Source: Maribacter sp. HTCC2170 (GTDB lineage Bacteria > Bacteroidota > Bacteroidia > Flavobacteriales > Flavobacteriaceae). From it: a stretch of DNA of 64,000 nucleotides. This document shows positions 54,775-64,000 of this stretch, piece by piece (the first letter of the stretch is position 1; the number at the start of each line of letters is the position of its first letter). The notes below the pieces were generated by a model. The model was given only the letters and a program-made list of their open reading frames with translations. It was not told the origin of the DNA and ran no database searches. A program made the position numbers and the translations under genes. Location: positions 2,600,001 to 2,664,000 of the forward strand of contig NC_014472.1 in NCBI RefSeq assembly GCF_000153165.2. The letters run 5' to 3'.

Positions 54775-55719
54775 CTATAGTTCTAAAGTATCGCGCAAAG
54801 ATAAATCGTTATTTCCATTTTGCTGCCAATAAGGTGTTTTTATGGTCTTGATTTTTGTGGCGGTCGAAGTCATTTTTTTGGCATTTTTACCAAACCCACT
54901 TTTAAAGGTTTCCGACCAACTTTCAATAGAATAGGGGAAGGTTGATTTGAATTTGATTTCCAAACTACGCTCTAAGGTAGGATAGGTAATACTATAAGTA
55001 CTTATCCCTTCTTTTATATTTAAATCAGTTATTGCATTATATGATTTTAACTCCTTATGTGACAGTCGGATATATTCTAAAGATGGAATCATTTTAATCT
55101 CACCGATGGGTAATTTTTCAGGATTGATTCTAATCCTGTTCCATACTTCATTTTCCAATAAACCTTTGTTCAATTCCATCTCCCTGTCACCCTCGGTTTC
55201 GAAGTATGAGAATGATTTTACTTGAAACTTATCACGATTGTTCAATTGGGCAAAAACCTGCCCACACCACTCTTGGGCAGAAAAGGTCAATTTCAATACA
55301 TGTTGATTGTCATGAACAGGATAAAAACTACTGTTCATTATGGAATAAGGGTAAATACCGGTTAGGTATTTTTTAGTGCTGTTTAGTTTTAAAACAGGGA
55401 TGTTATTGGCATTATTATTATCAGCCTTTACTTGTTTATCGGATACAAAGGGTTCAGTAACATAAATCAAAACAGACTTACCTTCCCTGATCTCACCATA
55501 CCTTGCTTGCTCAAGTTTATACGAAGATATTTCTGCATTACCCGAATACCAATATGACTTGAACTCATTTGATAAAGATGTTTTAGGAACAATAACGGCC
55601 TTTTCAACAATTTCACTTTTAGAGTTATTTTCGGCTCGTATTTCACCACAGGATTCTACAAAACCAATAATTAGGGCAAAAATAACAACGGCCAATTCAA
55701 ACTTTAACCACTTTTTCAT
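54775..55719 (-). CDS. unknown lipoprotein next to Maf
   Basis: 314 aa, lipobox ending FVESC (Cys24). Beta-rich with EWCGQVFAQL and YIRLSHKELKSYNA as recognisable parts. This protein occurs beside maf in Flavobacteriia and is sometimes mis-named Maf in databases, yet it has no Maf motifs. Function unknown. Confidence 0.75.
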   Translation of the reverse strand: MKKWLKFELAVVIFALIIGFVESCGEIRAENNSKSEIVEKAVIVPKTSLSNEFKSYWYSGNAEISSYKLEQARYGEIREGKSVLIYVTEPFVSDKQVKADNNNANNIPVLKLNSTKKYLTGIYPYSIMNSSFYPVHDNQHVLKLTFSAQEWCGQVFAQLNNRDKFQVKSFSYFETEGDREMELNKGLLENEVWNRIRINPEKLPIGEIKMIPSLEYIRLSHKELKSYNAITDLNIKEGISTYSITYPTLERSLEIKFKSTFPYSIESWSETFKSGFGKNAKKMTSTATKIKTIKTPYWQQNGNNDLSLRDTLEL

Positions 55720-55753
55720 CTTTTGGATTTTTACTAAATCTAATTAAAATCAA

Positions 55754-56341
55754 CTAAACTACCATGTTCATTAACGTTTTGTAAACCAATTGAGTAGGGA
55801 GCCCGACCACGTTGGTATATGCTCCTTGTATCTCTTCAATACCAATAAGTCCTATCCACTCTTGTATACCATAGCCACCCGCTTTATCAAATGGTCTGTA
55901 ATTTTCAACATAAAAGCAAATCTCATTTTCAGTGAGTGGTTTAAATTTTACCTTGGTCGTATGATTTACGGTTTTTTGAGAAGTATTGGTCGTAAATGTG
56001 ACCGAGGTGATTACATCATGCCAATCATCAGATAAATGTCTGAGCATATCATGTGCTTCTTTATAACCATCAGGTTTAGCTAAGGATTTTTCGTTGTGCC
56101 AAACCACGGTATCTGAGGTGATTAATATGTCATTCTCAGTCAAAGTTCCATCAAAGGCCGATGCTTTGAGTTGTGAGAGGTAGTCAGAAATCTGACTTGC
56201 TTTCAATGATACTGGATAAACTTCTTCAACTTCTTTAAGTCGAATTTCAAAAGGAATACCCATGTCCTCAAAAAACTGTTTTCTTCTTGGCGAACCTGAA
56301 GCTAAAATTATATTATAACCCTTTAACTTGTCGGTCAACAT
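55754..56341 (-). CDS. maf: Maf family nucleotide pyrophosphatase
   Basis: 195 aa. LASGSPRRKQFF at the start, SDTVVWHNEKSLAKPD and DKAGGYGIQEW near the end are Maf signatures. Hydrolyses non-canonical dNTPs (house-cleaning role). Stop codons and spacing place it just after the HAD gene (2 nt). Confidence 0.93.
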   Translation of the reverse strand: MLTDKLKGYNIILASGSPRRKQFFEDMGIPFEIRLKEVEEVYPVSLKASQISDYLSQLKASAFDGTLTENDILITSDTVVWHNEKSLAKPDGYKEAHDMLRHLSDDWHDVITSVTFTTNTSQKTVNHTTKVKFKPLTENEICFYVENYRPFDKAGGYGIQEWIGLIGIEEIQGAYTNVVGLPTQLVYKTLMNMVV

Positions 56342-56343
56342 GT

Positions 56344-56871
56344 CTAATCGTTTTCTGCACTAAAATTGTCCATCCAATCTCCACGGACTTTCAACACTTG
56401 TTCAATAACATCACGAACACAGCCATCACCACCATTTTTATGTGAAATGTATTTACTTACTGCTTTTACCTCCTGGATTGCATTTTGCGGACACGTAGGC
56501 AATGCAATCATTTTCATAGGCGGAATGTCGGGCATATCATCTCCCATGTACAATATGTTTTCAGGTGCAATTTCATATACATCCATATACTCCTGTAAGG
56601 GTTCATCTTTATGATGAGCGCCCATATAAAATGTATTTACTCCAAGACCTTGTAAGCGAACTTTTACCCCTTCATTAGTGCCACCTGTGATGATGCATAC
56701 GTTATACCCCTTTACAATAGCCGTTTTAAGGGCATAACCATCTTTTACACTCATTTTACGTAATAACTCGCCTTCATTGGTAATGAGTACCGTACCATCT
56801 GTAAATACACCATCTACATCAAAAACGAATGTGGTAATATCTTTTAAATATTGCTTATAACTTTTTTCCAT
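56344..56871 (-). CDS. HAD phosphatase, KdsC-like
   Basis: 175 aa. HAD motifs: FVFDVDGVFTDG, ITGG, K in GAHHKDEP and GDDMPDIP. The pattern and size fit KDO-8-phosphate phosphatase for LPS inner-core synthesis. It overlaps the DUF2520 gene by 17 nt. Confidence 0.88.
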   Translation of the reverse strand: MEKSYKQYLKDITTFVFDVDGVFTDGTVLITNEGELLRKMSVKDGYALKTAIVKGYNVCIITGGTNEGVKVRLQGLGVNTFYMGAHHKDEPLQEYMDVYEIAPENILYMGDDMPDIPPMKMIALPTCPQNAIQEVKAVSKYISHKNGGDGCVRDVIEQVLKVRGDWMDNFSAEND

Positions 56872-57619
56872 AGGTCTTTGTAATTGATCTGCTTAAAAGC
56901 GAATATATTTTTTTGTGGTTTTTATTTTTAAGTTTTTTCAACTGCTTCTTTACGGTTTTTGTATCGTTTCTTCTTCCGGGACCTGTTTGCGCTTCATAGG
57001 GTGTCATATCCTTAATCTTGGCAGCCGTTTCATTGATTAATGTATGTAACAATTCAAAATCAACATCATTTGTATCACAAATCTCTTTAGCCTTATGATA
57101 CATATGGTTGGTGAAATTATTGGCAAAAACCGCCGCCAAATGTAAACCTTTACGTTGTTTTGTATTTATTTCATATACATTATCTGATAGAATTTTGGCA
57201 AATGAAGTCAAAAGAACCCTATCCGATTCATGTTCAGCTTCAATACATAAGGGAATTTCCTTGAAATTCAATGTTCTATTTTCGGTAAAGGTTTGAAGCG
57301 GGTAGAAAACTCCGCGTCGATTATTTTTGGAAAGTGCTTTCATGGGAGTGCTGCCAGATGTATGGGCAACTACCCCTTTTTTATGAACCAGTTCTTTGGA
57401 AATTTTTGCAATCGCCGAGTCGCTTATCGCAATAATATAAATATCTGCTGGAGCAAGGGTTAAAATGTTACCGGTGGTTTGGGCCTTTTCTTGAAAATAA
57501 GACAAAGATTCAGCGTTTCGCCCATATACTTGTATAATACTTATTTCTGTACTGGCAAGGCAGGCATTGAACAAATGTTTAGCTACATTACCGGTTCCAA
57601 GAATAGTTACGCCAATCAT
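56855..57619 (-). CDS. Rossmann-like/DUF2520 domain protein
   Basis: 254 aa. N-terminal NAD(P)-binding motif VTILGTGNVAKHLFNA, then a helical DUF2520 domain (LHLAAVFANNFTNHMYHKA, ETAAKIKDMTPYEAQTGPGR). Related to ProC/ketopantoate-type dehydrogenases; substrate unknown. The C-terminal KKLKNKNHKKIYSLLSR is basic. Confidence 0.88.
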   Translation of the reverse strand: MIGVTILGTGNVAKHLFNACLASTEISIIQVYGRNAESLSYFQEKAQTTGNILTLAPADIYIIAISDSAIAKISKELVHKKGVVAHTSGSTPMKALSKNNRRGVFYPLQTFTENRTLNFKEIPLCIEAEHESDRVLLTSFAKILSDNVYEINTKQRKGLHLAAVFANNFTNHMYHKAKEICDTNDVDFELLHTLINETAAKIKDMTPYEAQTGPGRRNDTKTVKKQLKKLKNKNHKKIYSLLSRSITKTYGKKL

Positions 57620-57689
57620 GCCACGAAAATAGTGATATAATCATTCTTTCTGAAGCAATAATTGAAGTATCATCAATGTAGCTTAGAAG

Positions 57690-57719
57690 TAAAAAAAGAG
57701 CCACATAAAAATGTGGCTC
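57690..57719 (-). terminator. terminator after the HxH lipoprotein gene
   Basis: Stem GAGCCACAT / ATGTGGCTC with loop AAAA, and a T tract following on the minus strand. Confidence 0.85.
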
Positions 57720-57745
57720 CTCAATATTTCCTTTTTCATTTTTTG

Positions 57746-58120
57746 TTAAGCACATGAAACCTGCACGGCATGCGTATGGTCATTGTCGTTGGTAGAAGTT
57801 ATTGAAATAGACGAATTAGCCTTGAGTGAGGTAAAATTTGCAGCCGTCAGGTTTATGGTATGACCGTGCCCAGATGTTCCTTGAATGGAATAGGTTTTGG
57901 CCACGCCCGCATTCACATCAGCCTTTGAAACAGTCAAAGAATGGCCATGATTACTGCCAATTGATATCGAAGTGCCATTCGCTAAACAATCTGCATTGGC
58001 ATTTTGTTTTGGTGGTTCATCTACACCATCATCTGAGCTTGAGCAACTTAACATAGAAACGGCCGGTACGGCAATCAACAATGCTCCAACAGATTTTTGG
58101 ATAAAAGTTTTTCTGTTCAT
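57746..58120 (-). CDS. small lipoprotein with three HxH repeats
   Basis: 124 aa. Signal ends VSMLSC (Cys26). The mature part has three similar beta segments each with an HxH: NHGHSLTVS, GHGHTINLT and DHTHAVQVS, plus two Cys (DCLANG near 44 and VSCA at the C-terminus) that could form a disulfide. The pattern suggests metal binding (for example copper or zinc), but this is inference; I do not know a named family. Confidence 0.75.
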   Translation of the reverse strand: MNRKTFIQKSVGALLIAVPAVSMLSCSSSDDGVDEPPKQNANADCLANGTSISIGSNHGHSLTVSKADVNAGVAKTYSIQGTSGHGHTINLTAANFTSLKANSSISITSTNDNDHTHAVQVSCA

Positions 58121-58229
58121 AGTTTTTGATTTTTCGTTAATACTCCTTTTAAATGTTTTAAGCTGTTATTGGTTTGGTCAAGAAAATGTCTCAGACCTAA
58201 CAGGGAAGCGTCTTTTAAATAGACTTTCC

Positions 58230-58607
58230 TCATTGTTGAACACTTGTTTTTTTGAATAGAATAGCCATTGAAAATGCACCAACGGCCATGACCAAATCTC
58301 GTATGGCAACATCAATGAAACTCCAGCTAAATAAGAGGGTTAGGGCAATGGCTACCAACCAGCCCATCACAACCAATGCACCAATTCTAGGTTTTAATAG
58401 AACCAAAACCCCCGCTATGATTTCAATTGCACCCACAATCATCATGAAAGCTTCTGTTCCAAAAGGAAGCATTTCTATAAGACCGTTTGAAACGTACTTG
58501 CCCCAATCGGTCAAAAGGCCGGTGAACTTGTCAGCTCCTGCGATTATTGGAACGAGGCCATAAGTGTATTTTAAAATTGTTTTTACTAATTGAACGTTTT
58601 CTTTCAT
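58230..58607 (-). CDS. DoxX-like four-helix membrane protein
   Basis: 125 aa, four hydrophobic segments (about 12-30, 46-66, 73-93, 98-118). YGLVPIIAGADKFTGLLTDW resembles the DoxX/SURF4 start. Role in respiration-linked or redox membrane processes is unknown. Divergent from the ECF sigma gene. Confidence 0.78.
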   Translation of the reverse strand: MKENVQLVKTILKYTYGLVPIIAGADKFTGLLTDWGKYVSNGLIEMLPFGTEAFMMIVGAIEIIAGVLVLLKPRIGALVVMGWLVAIALTLLFSWSFIDVAIRDLVMAVGAFSMAILFKKTSVQQ

Positions 58608-58726
58608 AAGGTTTCGGTTTTATTATTCATAACTTTAATTCAGACTTTAGATAAGAAAGGGTCAAAAAGGTTACACGATTTTGTAACTATTTTCAAGTTT
58701 TAACATCTAAAGCAAAAAGAAAGTCC

Positions 58727-59401
58727 ATGGATGCCATAAAAATTAGTGACCATAATAATCAAAGGGTTTCCGAATCTGATATCATTAAGCGTATATTATC
58801 TGGAGAAAAAGAACTTTATGAAATCCTGCTACGTAGAAATAACCAAAAGCTATACCGCGTAATTAGAAGTTATATAAAGGATGAGGCTGAGATAGAGGAT
58901 GTAATGCAGAACACCTATCTAAAAGCTTATGAGAAGCTGCACCAGTTCAAGCAATCTTCATTATATAGTACATGGCTGGTACGAATAGGTATTAATGAAG
59001 TTTTGGCTCGATTGCGTGAAAAAGGAAAGGTGGTTGATATAAACACGGGAATCTCGAATTATAAAAGCAATACTGTGTTGGAAATTCCTGATAAAAACCA
59101 ATTGAATCCTGAAAAAAGAATTATAAGAAAAGAAATGCAAAGATTAATAGAAGACACAATTGATTCAATAGATGCCAAATACCGTACTGTTTATATTTTA
59201 AAGGAGGTTGAGGGTATGTCCGTTAAGGAAATTGCAGAATGTCTTGATATTTCTTCTTCCAATGTAAAGGTTAGAATTCATAGGGCCAAAGCTATGCTCA
59301 AGGCAAAATTGTATGAGACTGCAAAAGGCAGCAATGATCTTTTTGAGTTTGGCAATACTAAGTGTGATCGGATTACTTTTAATGTGATGCAGATTATTTA
59401 A
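58727..59401 (+). CDS. ECF-type RNA polymerase sigma factor
   Basis: 224 aa. Sigma-70 region 2 (YRVIRSYIKDEAEIEDVMQN and YLKAYEKLHQF) and region 4 (TVYILKEVEGMSVKEIAECL, SSSNVKVRIHRAKAMLKAKL). No anti-sigma gene follows in the window. The divergent lipoprotein/DoxX pair is a plausible target, by position only. Confidence 0.92.
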   Translation: MDAIKISDHNNQRVSESDIIKRILSGEKELYEILLRRNNQKLYRVIRSYIKDEAEIEDVMQNTYLKAYEKLHQFKQSSLYSTWLVRIGINEVLARLREKGKVVDINTGISNYKSNTVLEIPDKNQLNPEKRIIRKEMQRLIEDTIDSIDAKYRTVYILKEVEGMSVKEIAECLDISSSNVKVRIHRAKAMLKAKLYETAKGSNDLFEFGNTKCDRITFNVMQII

Positions 59402-59531
59402 TTAGAATTTAGGGGGTTTTTTATCAAATAATCCAGTGATTATGAATATTTTCACATAGGTAAAGTTCCTGCAAATTTCTCTTTAAAATACCTTATTTTT
59501 GCTGACCGTAATTAACAGGTATTTTGTTCCT

Positions 59532-62500
59532 ATGAAAGATTTACTTAAAAAGGTTTTCTTCTCCACTCGTCTTATGGCGGTATTATTTGTCGTTTTTGCA
59601 ACAGCAATGGCTTTTGGAACTTTTATCGAAAGCTGGTATAGTACAGAAACGGCTAGAATATGGATTTATAATGCCACTTGGTTCGAAGTGATCATGGTGT
59701 TTTTTGTAATTAATTTTATAGGTAATATTTATAAGTACAAATTACTCAGAAAGGAGAAATGGCCGGTTTTGCTATTACATCTTTCTTGGATACTCATTAT
59801 TATTGGGGCATTTGTTACCCGCTACATAAGTTTTGAGGGTATGATGCCCATCAGAGAAGGTAATTCTGAGAAAGTATTCTATTCAGATAAAACATTTTTA
59901 ACGACATATGTTGATGGTGAGATAAATGGAGAACCAAGGCGTAAAACGCTGGAGACGGACTTGATTGTCACTTCAGAGGCTATGAAGTCGAAACTTCCTT
60001 TGAACAATGATTTTAACGGCCAACCATTCACTATTTCTTATGTTGATTTTATTGAAGGAGCTAAAAGAGGGTTGGTTCCTGATGAAAATGGGATAGAATA
60101 TCTCAAAATAGTTGAAGCTGGGGGAGGACAGAGACATGAGCATTATCTTGAGAATGGTAAAGTTGCCAATATTCATAATGTTTTGGTGACCTTGAACAAA
60201 GAAACCGAAGGTGCCATAAATATCTTCACAACAGATAGTACATATCATATAAAGTCACCTTTTGAGGGTGATTTTATGCGTATGGCGGATCAATTTCGAG
60301 GCGTGTTAATAAAGGATAGCTTGCAAACCCTACAATTACGTTCATTGTACAATACCGCAGGAATGCAGTTTGTAATTCCTGAGCCTATCGTAAAAGGATC
60401 CTATGGTGTGGTTAAAGTCCCTGAAGCTGAGATAACACCCGCTACCCAGGATGCATTAGTGGTAGAGGTGACAAGCAATGGAGAAACAGTACAGCAAAAA
60501 TTACTAGGAGGCAAGGGAGTTTCTAATTTTTCAGACAGAATTAAGGTAGGCGGATTGGAATTTGCCTTGGCCTACGGTTCCAAAGTCTATGAACTGCCAT
60601 TTAGTGTTAAATTGAATGACTTTATTGCTGAAAAATACCCGGGAACAGAGAAGGGGTATGCCTCTTTTATGAGTAAGGTCACCGTTGAAGACGAACGCCC
60701 TTTTGACTATGACATTTATATGAACCATATTTTGGATCATAATGGATATCGTTTTTTTCAAGCAAGTTTTGATCAGGATGAACGAGGTACTGTGCTTTCT
60801 GTGAATCATGATTTTTGGGGAACATGGATTACATATATTGGATATTTTCTATTATATGCCGGGCTAATGGGAATCATGTTCTTCGGAAAGACCCGTTTTC
60901 AGGATTTGGCAAAATCCTTGGATAAAATAAAAGCAAAGAAAGCGGCCTTATCCGTGTTGTTTGTTTTGGGGGCATCGCTCAATGGTTTAGCACAGGACCA
61001 TACAGATAATGATGGTCATGATCATTCCAAGATGCCAACACAAGTTCAGATAGATTCTGTTTTAAATGCAAACATAATACCGGCGGAGCATGCCGAGAAG
61101 TTTGGTAAACTTGTGGTTCAAGATGAAGGTGGGCGCATGAAACCAATAAATACCTTTTCTTCGGAATTACTTAGAAAACTAAGCTTGAAGGATAAGTATA
61201 AGGATATGAACTCTGATCAGGTGTTCCTTTCCATGATGATGAACCCCTCGATTTGGTATAATGTTGAATTCATTTTATTGGATAAAAGTACAAAGAGAAC
61301 GGGCATAAATGATAGTATTAGAAGTGTTATTGGCGTCTCGGAAGACCAAGAATATGTAAAGGCCATTGATTTTTTTGATAAGGAGGGTAGTTACAAACTA
61401 GAGCCTTTTTTGAGAGCTGCTACCGCCACAAATAACCCCAATAAGTTCGAAAAAGATTTTAAGGAAGCCAATATTCGGTTGAGCCTTTTAGATCAGGCCT
61501 TGAGCGGACAAATGGTGAAAATATTTCCACTTTTGAATGGTGAGAACAATAAGTGGATATCGGCTGTGGAATACAGGGGAGGGCAGTATCAGGTAACGGA
61601 CTCGCTTTATGCCAACTTTATAAAAAATGCGATTCCGTATTATTTAATGTCATTGCAAAAGGCTCAGTCAAGTGGTGATTATACCGAGGCCGACAAATTA
61701 CTGGCAGCATTTAAAAAGAACCAATCAAACCACGGGAGTGAGGTGCTACCCACTGATGCTAAAATTAATACTGAGGTTATTTATAATAAGCTTGATATTT
61801 TTAATATCCTCTACATGGGCTATGCCTTAGTAGGTGCTTTAATGTTCTTTGTATTGATCTTTCAAATTTTTAAGGAACGGGAAATATGGCGAATAGGTAC
61901 TTATTTCTTTAAAGGCACTATTTATATCCTGTTTTTATGGCATACGGCAGGATTGATATTACGTTGGTACATTTCCGGTCACGCTCCTTGGAGTGATGCT
62001 TATGAAAGTATTCTATATGTGGCCTGGGCGACTATTGGAATGGGATTATTGTTAGGTAGAAAGAGCGACATGACCATAGCAGCTTCAGCCTTTGTAACTT
62101 CAATGTTATTGTGGATCGCTCATCAAAGCTGGGTAGATCCATCCATTGCCAATTTACAACCAGTTTTGGATAGTTATTGGCTTATGATTCATGTAGCAGT
62201 AATTGTTGGTAGTTACGGTCCTTTGACCGTTGGGATGATTTTGGGAGTGGTGTCGTTAATCCTGATTATTCTCACCAATAAAAAGAATAAAAAGCGGATG
62301 CAGCTCAATTTAAAGGAATTGACCACAATCAATGAATTGTCTTTGATGGTAGGTTTGGTAATGTTGACCATAGGCAACTTTTTGGGAGGCCAATGGGCCA
62401 ATGAAAGTTGGGGTCGTTATTGGGGCTGGGATCCAAAAGAAACTTGGGCCTTGATCTCGATCATGGTATATGCATTCGTAATTCATGCCCGTTTGGTGCC

Positions 62501-62723
62501 AGGTATGCGAGGCCGATGGCTTTTCAACTTTTTAAGCATTGTGGCCTTTGGCAGTATTATGATGACTTACTTTGGTGTTAACTTCTACTTAGCAGGTTTA
62601 CATAGTTATGCTAGTGGGGCACAGGTAATCACTCCTACGTTTATTTATTATACCGTTTTTGGGGTGCTTGTTTTGGGCGCTATCAGTTATTGGCGGTATA
62701 AAGTCAATTATAGCAAATCATAG
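59532..62723 (+). CDS. ccsBA: cytochrome c biogenesis fusion protein ResB-CcsA
   Basis: 1063 aa from ATG 59532 (MKDLLKKVFFST). A longer reading from 59499 adds eleven residues and is rejected because the family starts here. N-terminal ResB part (membrane helices near 15-33, 50-70, 80-98, then a large periplasmic domain), and a C-terminal CcsA part with WWD heme-handling motif (WGRYWGWDPKETWA). System II heme lyase: exports heme and joins it to apocytochrome c. Intact. Confidence 0.94.
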   Translation: MKDLLKKVFFSTRLMAVLFVVFATAMAFGTFIESWYSTETARIWIYNATWFEVIMVFFVINFIGNIYKYKLLRKEKWPVLLLHLSWILIIIGAFVTRYISFEGMMPIREGNSEKVFYSDKTFLTTYVDGEINGEPRRKTLETDLIVTSEAMKSKLPLNNDFNGQPFTISYVDFIEGAKRGLVPDENGIEYLKIVEAGGGQRHEHYLENGKVANIHNVLVTLNKETEGAINIFTTDSTYHIKSPFEGDFMRMADQFRGVLIKDSLQTLQLRSLYNTAGMQFVIPEPIVKGSYGVVKVPEAEITPATQDALVVEVTSNGETVQQKLLGGKGVSNFSDRIKVGGLEFALAYGSKVYELPFSVKLNDFIAEKYPGTEKGYASFMSKVTVEDERPFDYDIYMNHILDHNGYRFFQASFDQDERGTVLSVNHDFWGTWITYIGYFLLYAGLMGIMFFGKTRFQDLAKSLDKIKAKKAALSVLFVLGASLNGLAQDHTDNDGHDHSKMPTQVQIDSVLNANIIPAEHAEKFGKLVVQDEGGRMKPINTFSSELLRKLSLKDKYKDMNSDQVFLSMMMNPSIWYNVEFILLDKSTKRTGINDSIRSVIGVSEDQEYVKAIDFFDKEGSYKLEPFLRAATATNNPNKFEKDFKEANIRLSLLDQALSGQMVKIFPLLNGENNKWISAVEYRGGQYQVTDSLYANFIKNAIPYYLMSLQKAQSSGDYTEADKLLAAFKKNQSNHGSEVLPTDAKINTEVIYNKLDIFNILYMGYALVGALMFFVLIFQIFKEREIWRIGTYFFKGTIYILFLWHTAGLILRWYISGHAPWSDAYESILYVAWATIGMGLLLGRKSDMTIAASAFVTSMLLWIAHQSWVDPSIANLQPVLDSYWLMIHVAVIVGSYGPLTVGMILGVVSLILIILTNKKNKKRMQLNLKELTTINELSLMVGLVMLTIGNFLGGQWANESWGRYWGWDPKETWALISIMVYAFVIHARLVPGMRGRWLFNFLSIVAFGSIMMTYFGVNFYLAGLHSYASGAQVITPTFIYYTVFGVLVLGAISYWRYKVNYSKS

Positions 62724-62972
62724 TTTCTTTATAGTTTTTTACAAAGAATGATGTTCTAACTCGGTTGCTGAGGTGAGTGGTCCAAAAATGACCATTTTAT
62801 CCAATTGATACTTATACAGAAGAAATAACTTCGCCAAGATTTTACAAAAACAAACATATCTACTCTTCATCGTAAAGGGCATTTCGACCATTGGTTGTAG
62901 AGCAGAATAACAAAATATAAATAGTTTATCTTTAAATTAATACATTTATTGGTATTCACTAATCTAAAAAAA
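62724..62972. other. 249-bp intergenic, no gene seen
   Basis: AT-rich; no ORF above about 30 codons, no terminator stem and no clear TTG/TAnnTTTG pair found by eye. Holds the leader of the downstream gene. Confidence 0.5.
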
Positions 62973-64000
62973 ATGAGAAATGTTACTGCATTGTTCCTGA
63001 TGTTGTTCATAACGGGTTTTGGGTTTTCGCAAAGCGCAAAAACAGTAACGATAAGTATTCTTGCTGATAAAACTTCCGAAGAAATGGAGGGGTTGTTTAC
63101 ACAATTACAGAATGAAATTAAAGCGGTAGTTGGGCAAGACGCCACCATCCTTTTTGGTGAGGTCTTGGGTAATGGGTTTGATTTGCAGAGTGCGCAATCG
63201 AACTATGAATCCTTAATTAATGATTCCTCGACAGATATTATTTTGGCCTTTGGCACTGTGAACAATTTGGTGATTACTAAACAAACCGTTCATAAAAAAC
63301 CGACAATTCTTTTCGGAGCGGTTAATAGTGACTTGGTAGATATTGACCCAAATAAGCAGTCCTCAGGAATTGACAATTTTACGTATTTGATCACTTCGCA
63401 ATCATATAAAAAAGATTTGCAAACGTTCAAAAGCCTTTACGATTATCAAAATCTTGGTATTTTGGTTGAGGATTTTCTGCCGACCGTAGTTCCATTAAAA
63501 GAGACATTAGACAAAGAATTGACAAAAATCGGTGCATCTTTTGAATTGGTTCCCTTTGGCAATGTTGATGATATTAAAAATAGTTTAGAGGGTTTTGATG
63601 CTGTTTATTTGGCGGGAGGTTTTCTTCTTACTCTTGACGAAATCAAAGAGCTGGCCGATTTTTTAATAGCTAATGAGTTGCCTTCGTTTACGGCTACAAA
63701 TATTGATGATGTATCAATAGGGCTCTTGGCAACCAACCAGGCCAAGGAAAATATGAATATATTCTTTAGAAGAATTGCCTTGGATATCGAAGCCATTGTA
63801 AATGGCACCAACCCTTCTAAATTGCCTATTTTTCTTGATTCCGATAACAATCTGACGGTAAATTATAATACCGCTGAATTGGTGGGAGTGCCAATAAAAT
63901 ATAGCCTTATCACAACTATCGATTTCGTTGGCGATTTTAAGAATGTTCTTTCTAAACGGACATATACTTTGTTGGACGTAATGAAAGAGGTTACTGAAAA
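62973..64000 (+). CDS. secreted ABC-type substrate-binding domain protein, N-terminal part
   Basis: 342 codons before the right edge. Signal peptide (MRNVTALFLMLFITGFGFSQ), then a two-lobed TrpX/PF04392-type binding domain: TISILADKTSEEM at the start, DIILAFGTVNNL, PTILFGAVNSDLV and LAGGFLLTLDEI, with SIGLLATNQAKENMN. The last visible residues (SKRTYTLLDVMKEVTE) look like the beginning of a TolC-type outer-membrane efflux domain, a fusion seen in Flavobacteriia; the fusion is inferred because the window ends there. Confidence 0.7.
   Translation, partial: MRNVTALFLMLFITGFGFSQSAKTVTISILADKTSEEMEGLFTQLQNEIKAVVGQDATILFGEVLGNGFDLQSAQSNYESLINDSSTDIILAFGTVNNLVITKQTVHKKPTILFGAVNSDLVDIDPNKQSSGIDNFTYLITSQSYKKDLQTFKSLYDYQNLGILVEDFLPTVVPLKETLDKELTKIGASFELVPFGNVDDIKNSLEGFDAVYLAGGFLLTLDEIKELADFLIANELPSFTATNIDDVSIGLLATNQAKENMNIFFRRIALDIEAIVNGTNPSKLPIFLDSDNNLTVNYNTAELVGVPIKYSLITTIDFVGDFKNVLSKRTYTLLDVMKEVTE

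Noticed and set aside
54775-55719. Second Maf protein
   Set aside because: No Maf motifs; only adjacent to maf and lipidated.

Overview
The window looks like a chromosomal segment of a marine Flavobacteriaceae (Bacteroidota; Maribacter/Zobellia/Arenibacter-like, inferred from gene content only). Support: low GC, SusC/SusD, DUF4290, DUF2911, DUF6090, a type IX secretion tail, a ResB-CcsA fusion, and promoters of the form TTG-N18..20-TAnnTTTG.

Region 1 (about 1-17895) is the unusual part. Thirteen complete single-orientation gene units and one partial one, all on the minus strand, are separated one-for-one by 51-195 bp imperfect inverted repeats. Each repeat starts with NNNAAC and ends with GTTNNN. 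The 10 or so bases at the two ends of each gene unit are complementary to each other across the gene, while in about half the repeats the two ends of the repeat itself do not match. This is the signature of integron cassettes with attC sites. The inner repeat arms pair through G.T wobbles on the plus strand (the non-coding 'bottom' strand) and would give A.C mismatches on the other strand. The array abuts a 375-aa tyrosine recombinase (16768-17895) that has Xer-like catalytic spacing and no IntI-type insertion. A single-core, attI-like hairpin site lies just past its 3' end. Cassette cargo: amidohydrolase, class III adenylate cyclase, YHS protein, GMC oxidoreductase plus Tat-type partner, M23 peptidase, membrane protein, erythromycin-esterase-like protein, VIT1/CCC1-like transporter, DUF6090 protein, alpha/beta hydrolase, cupin, lipoprotein and serine hydrolase. 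Nearly all are exported, lipidated or membrane proteins. I read this as an integron-like cassette system built on a Xer-type recombinase.

Region 2 (17948-33691) is core chromosome: a small zinc-finger protein divergent from the recombinase, tRNA-Met, a START-like protein, an aminodeoxychorismate-lyase-like enzyme, YqgE, HU, an NTPase-recQ-fmt operon, DUF493, DUF4290, murA (Asp in place of the catalytic Cys), a YhhN protein, a CDGSH/ferredoxin protein, an M20 amidohydrolase, photolyase with an SRPBCC partner, a T9SS-tailed secreted protein and a DUF2911 protein.

Region 3 (33804-54154) is a carbohydrate-type locus: a GH2 beta-galactosidase on plus, convergent with a minus-strand set of PIG-L deacetylase, a 33-aa membrane peptide, sodium:solute symporter, LacI regulator, SusC, SusD, an FG-GAP/ASPIC lipoprotein and a DUF5107/TPR protein. 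Operator-like dyads lie upstream of susC.

Region 4 (54238-64000) holds an MscS channel, an unknown lipoprotein, Maf, a KdsC-like phosphatase, a DUF2520 protein, an HxH-repeat lipoprotein, a DoxX-like protein, an ECF sigma factor, the cytochrome c heme-lyase fusion, and the start of a substrate-binding-domain protein cut by the window edge.
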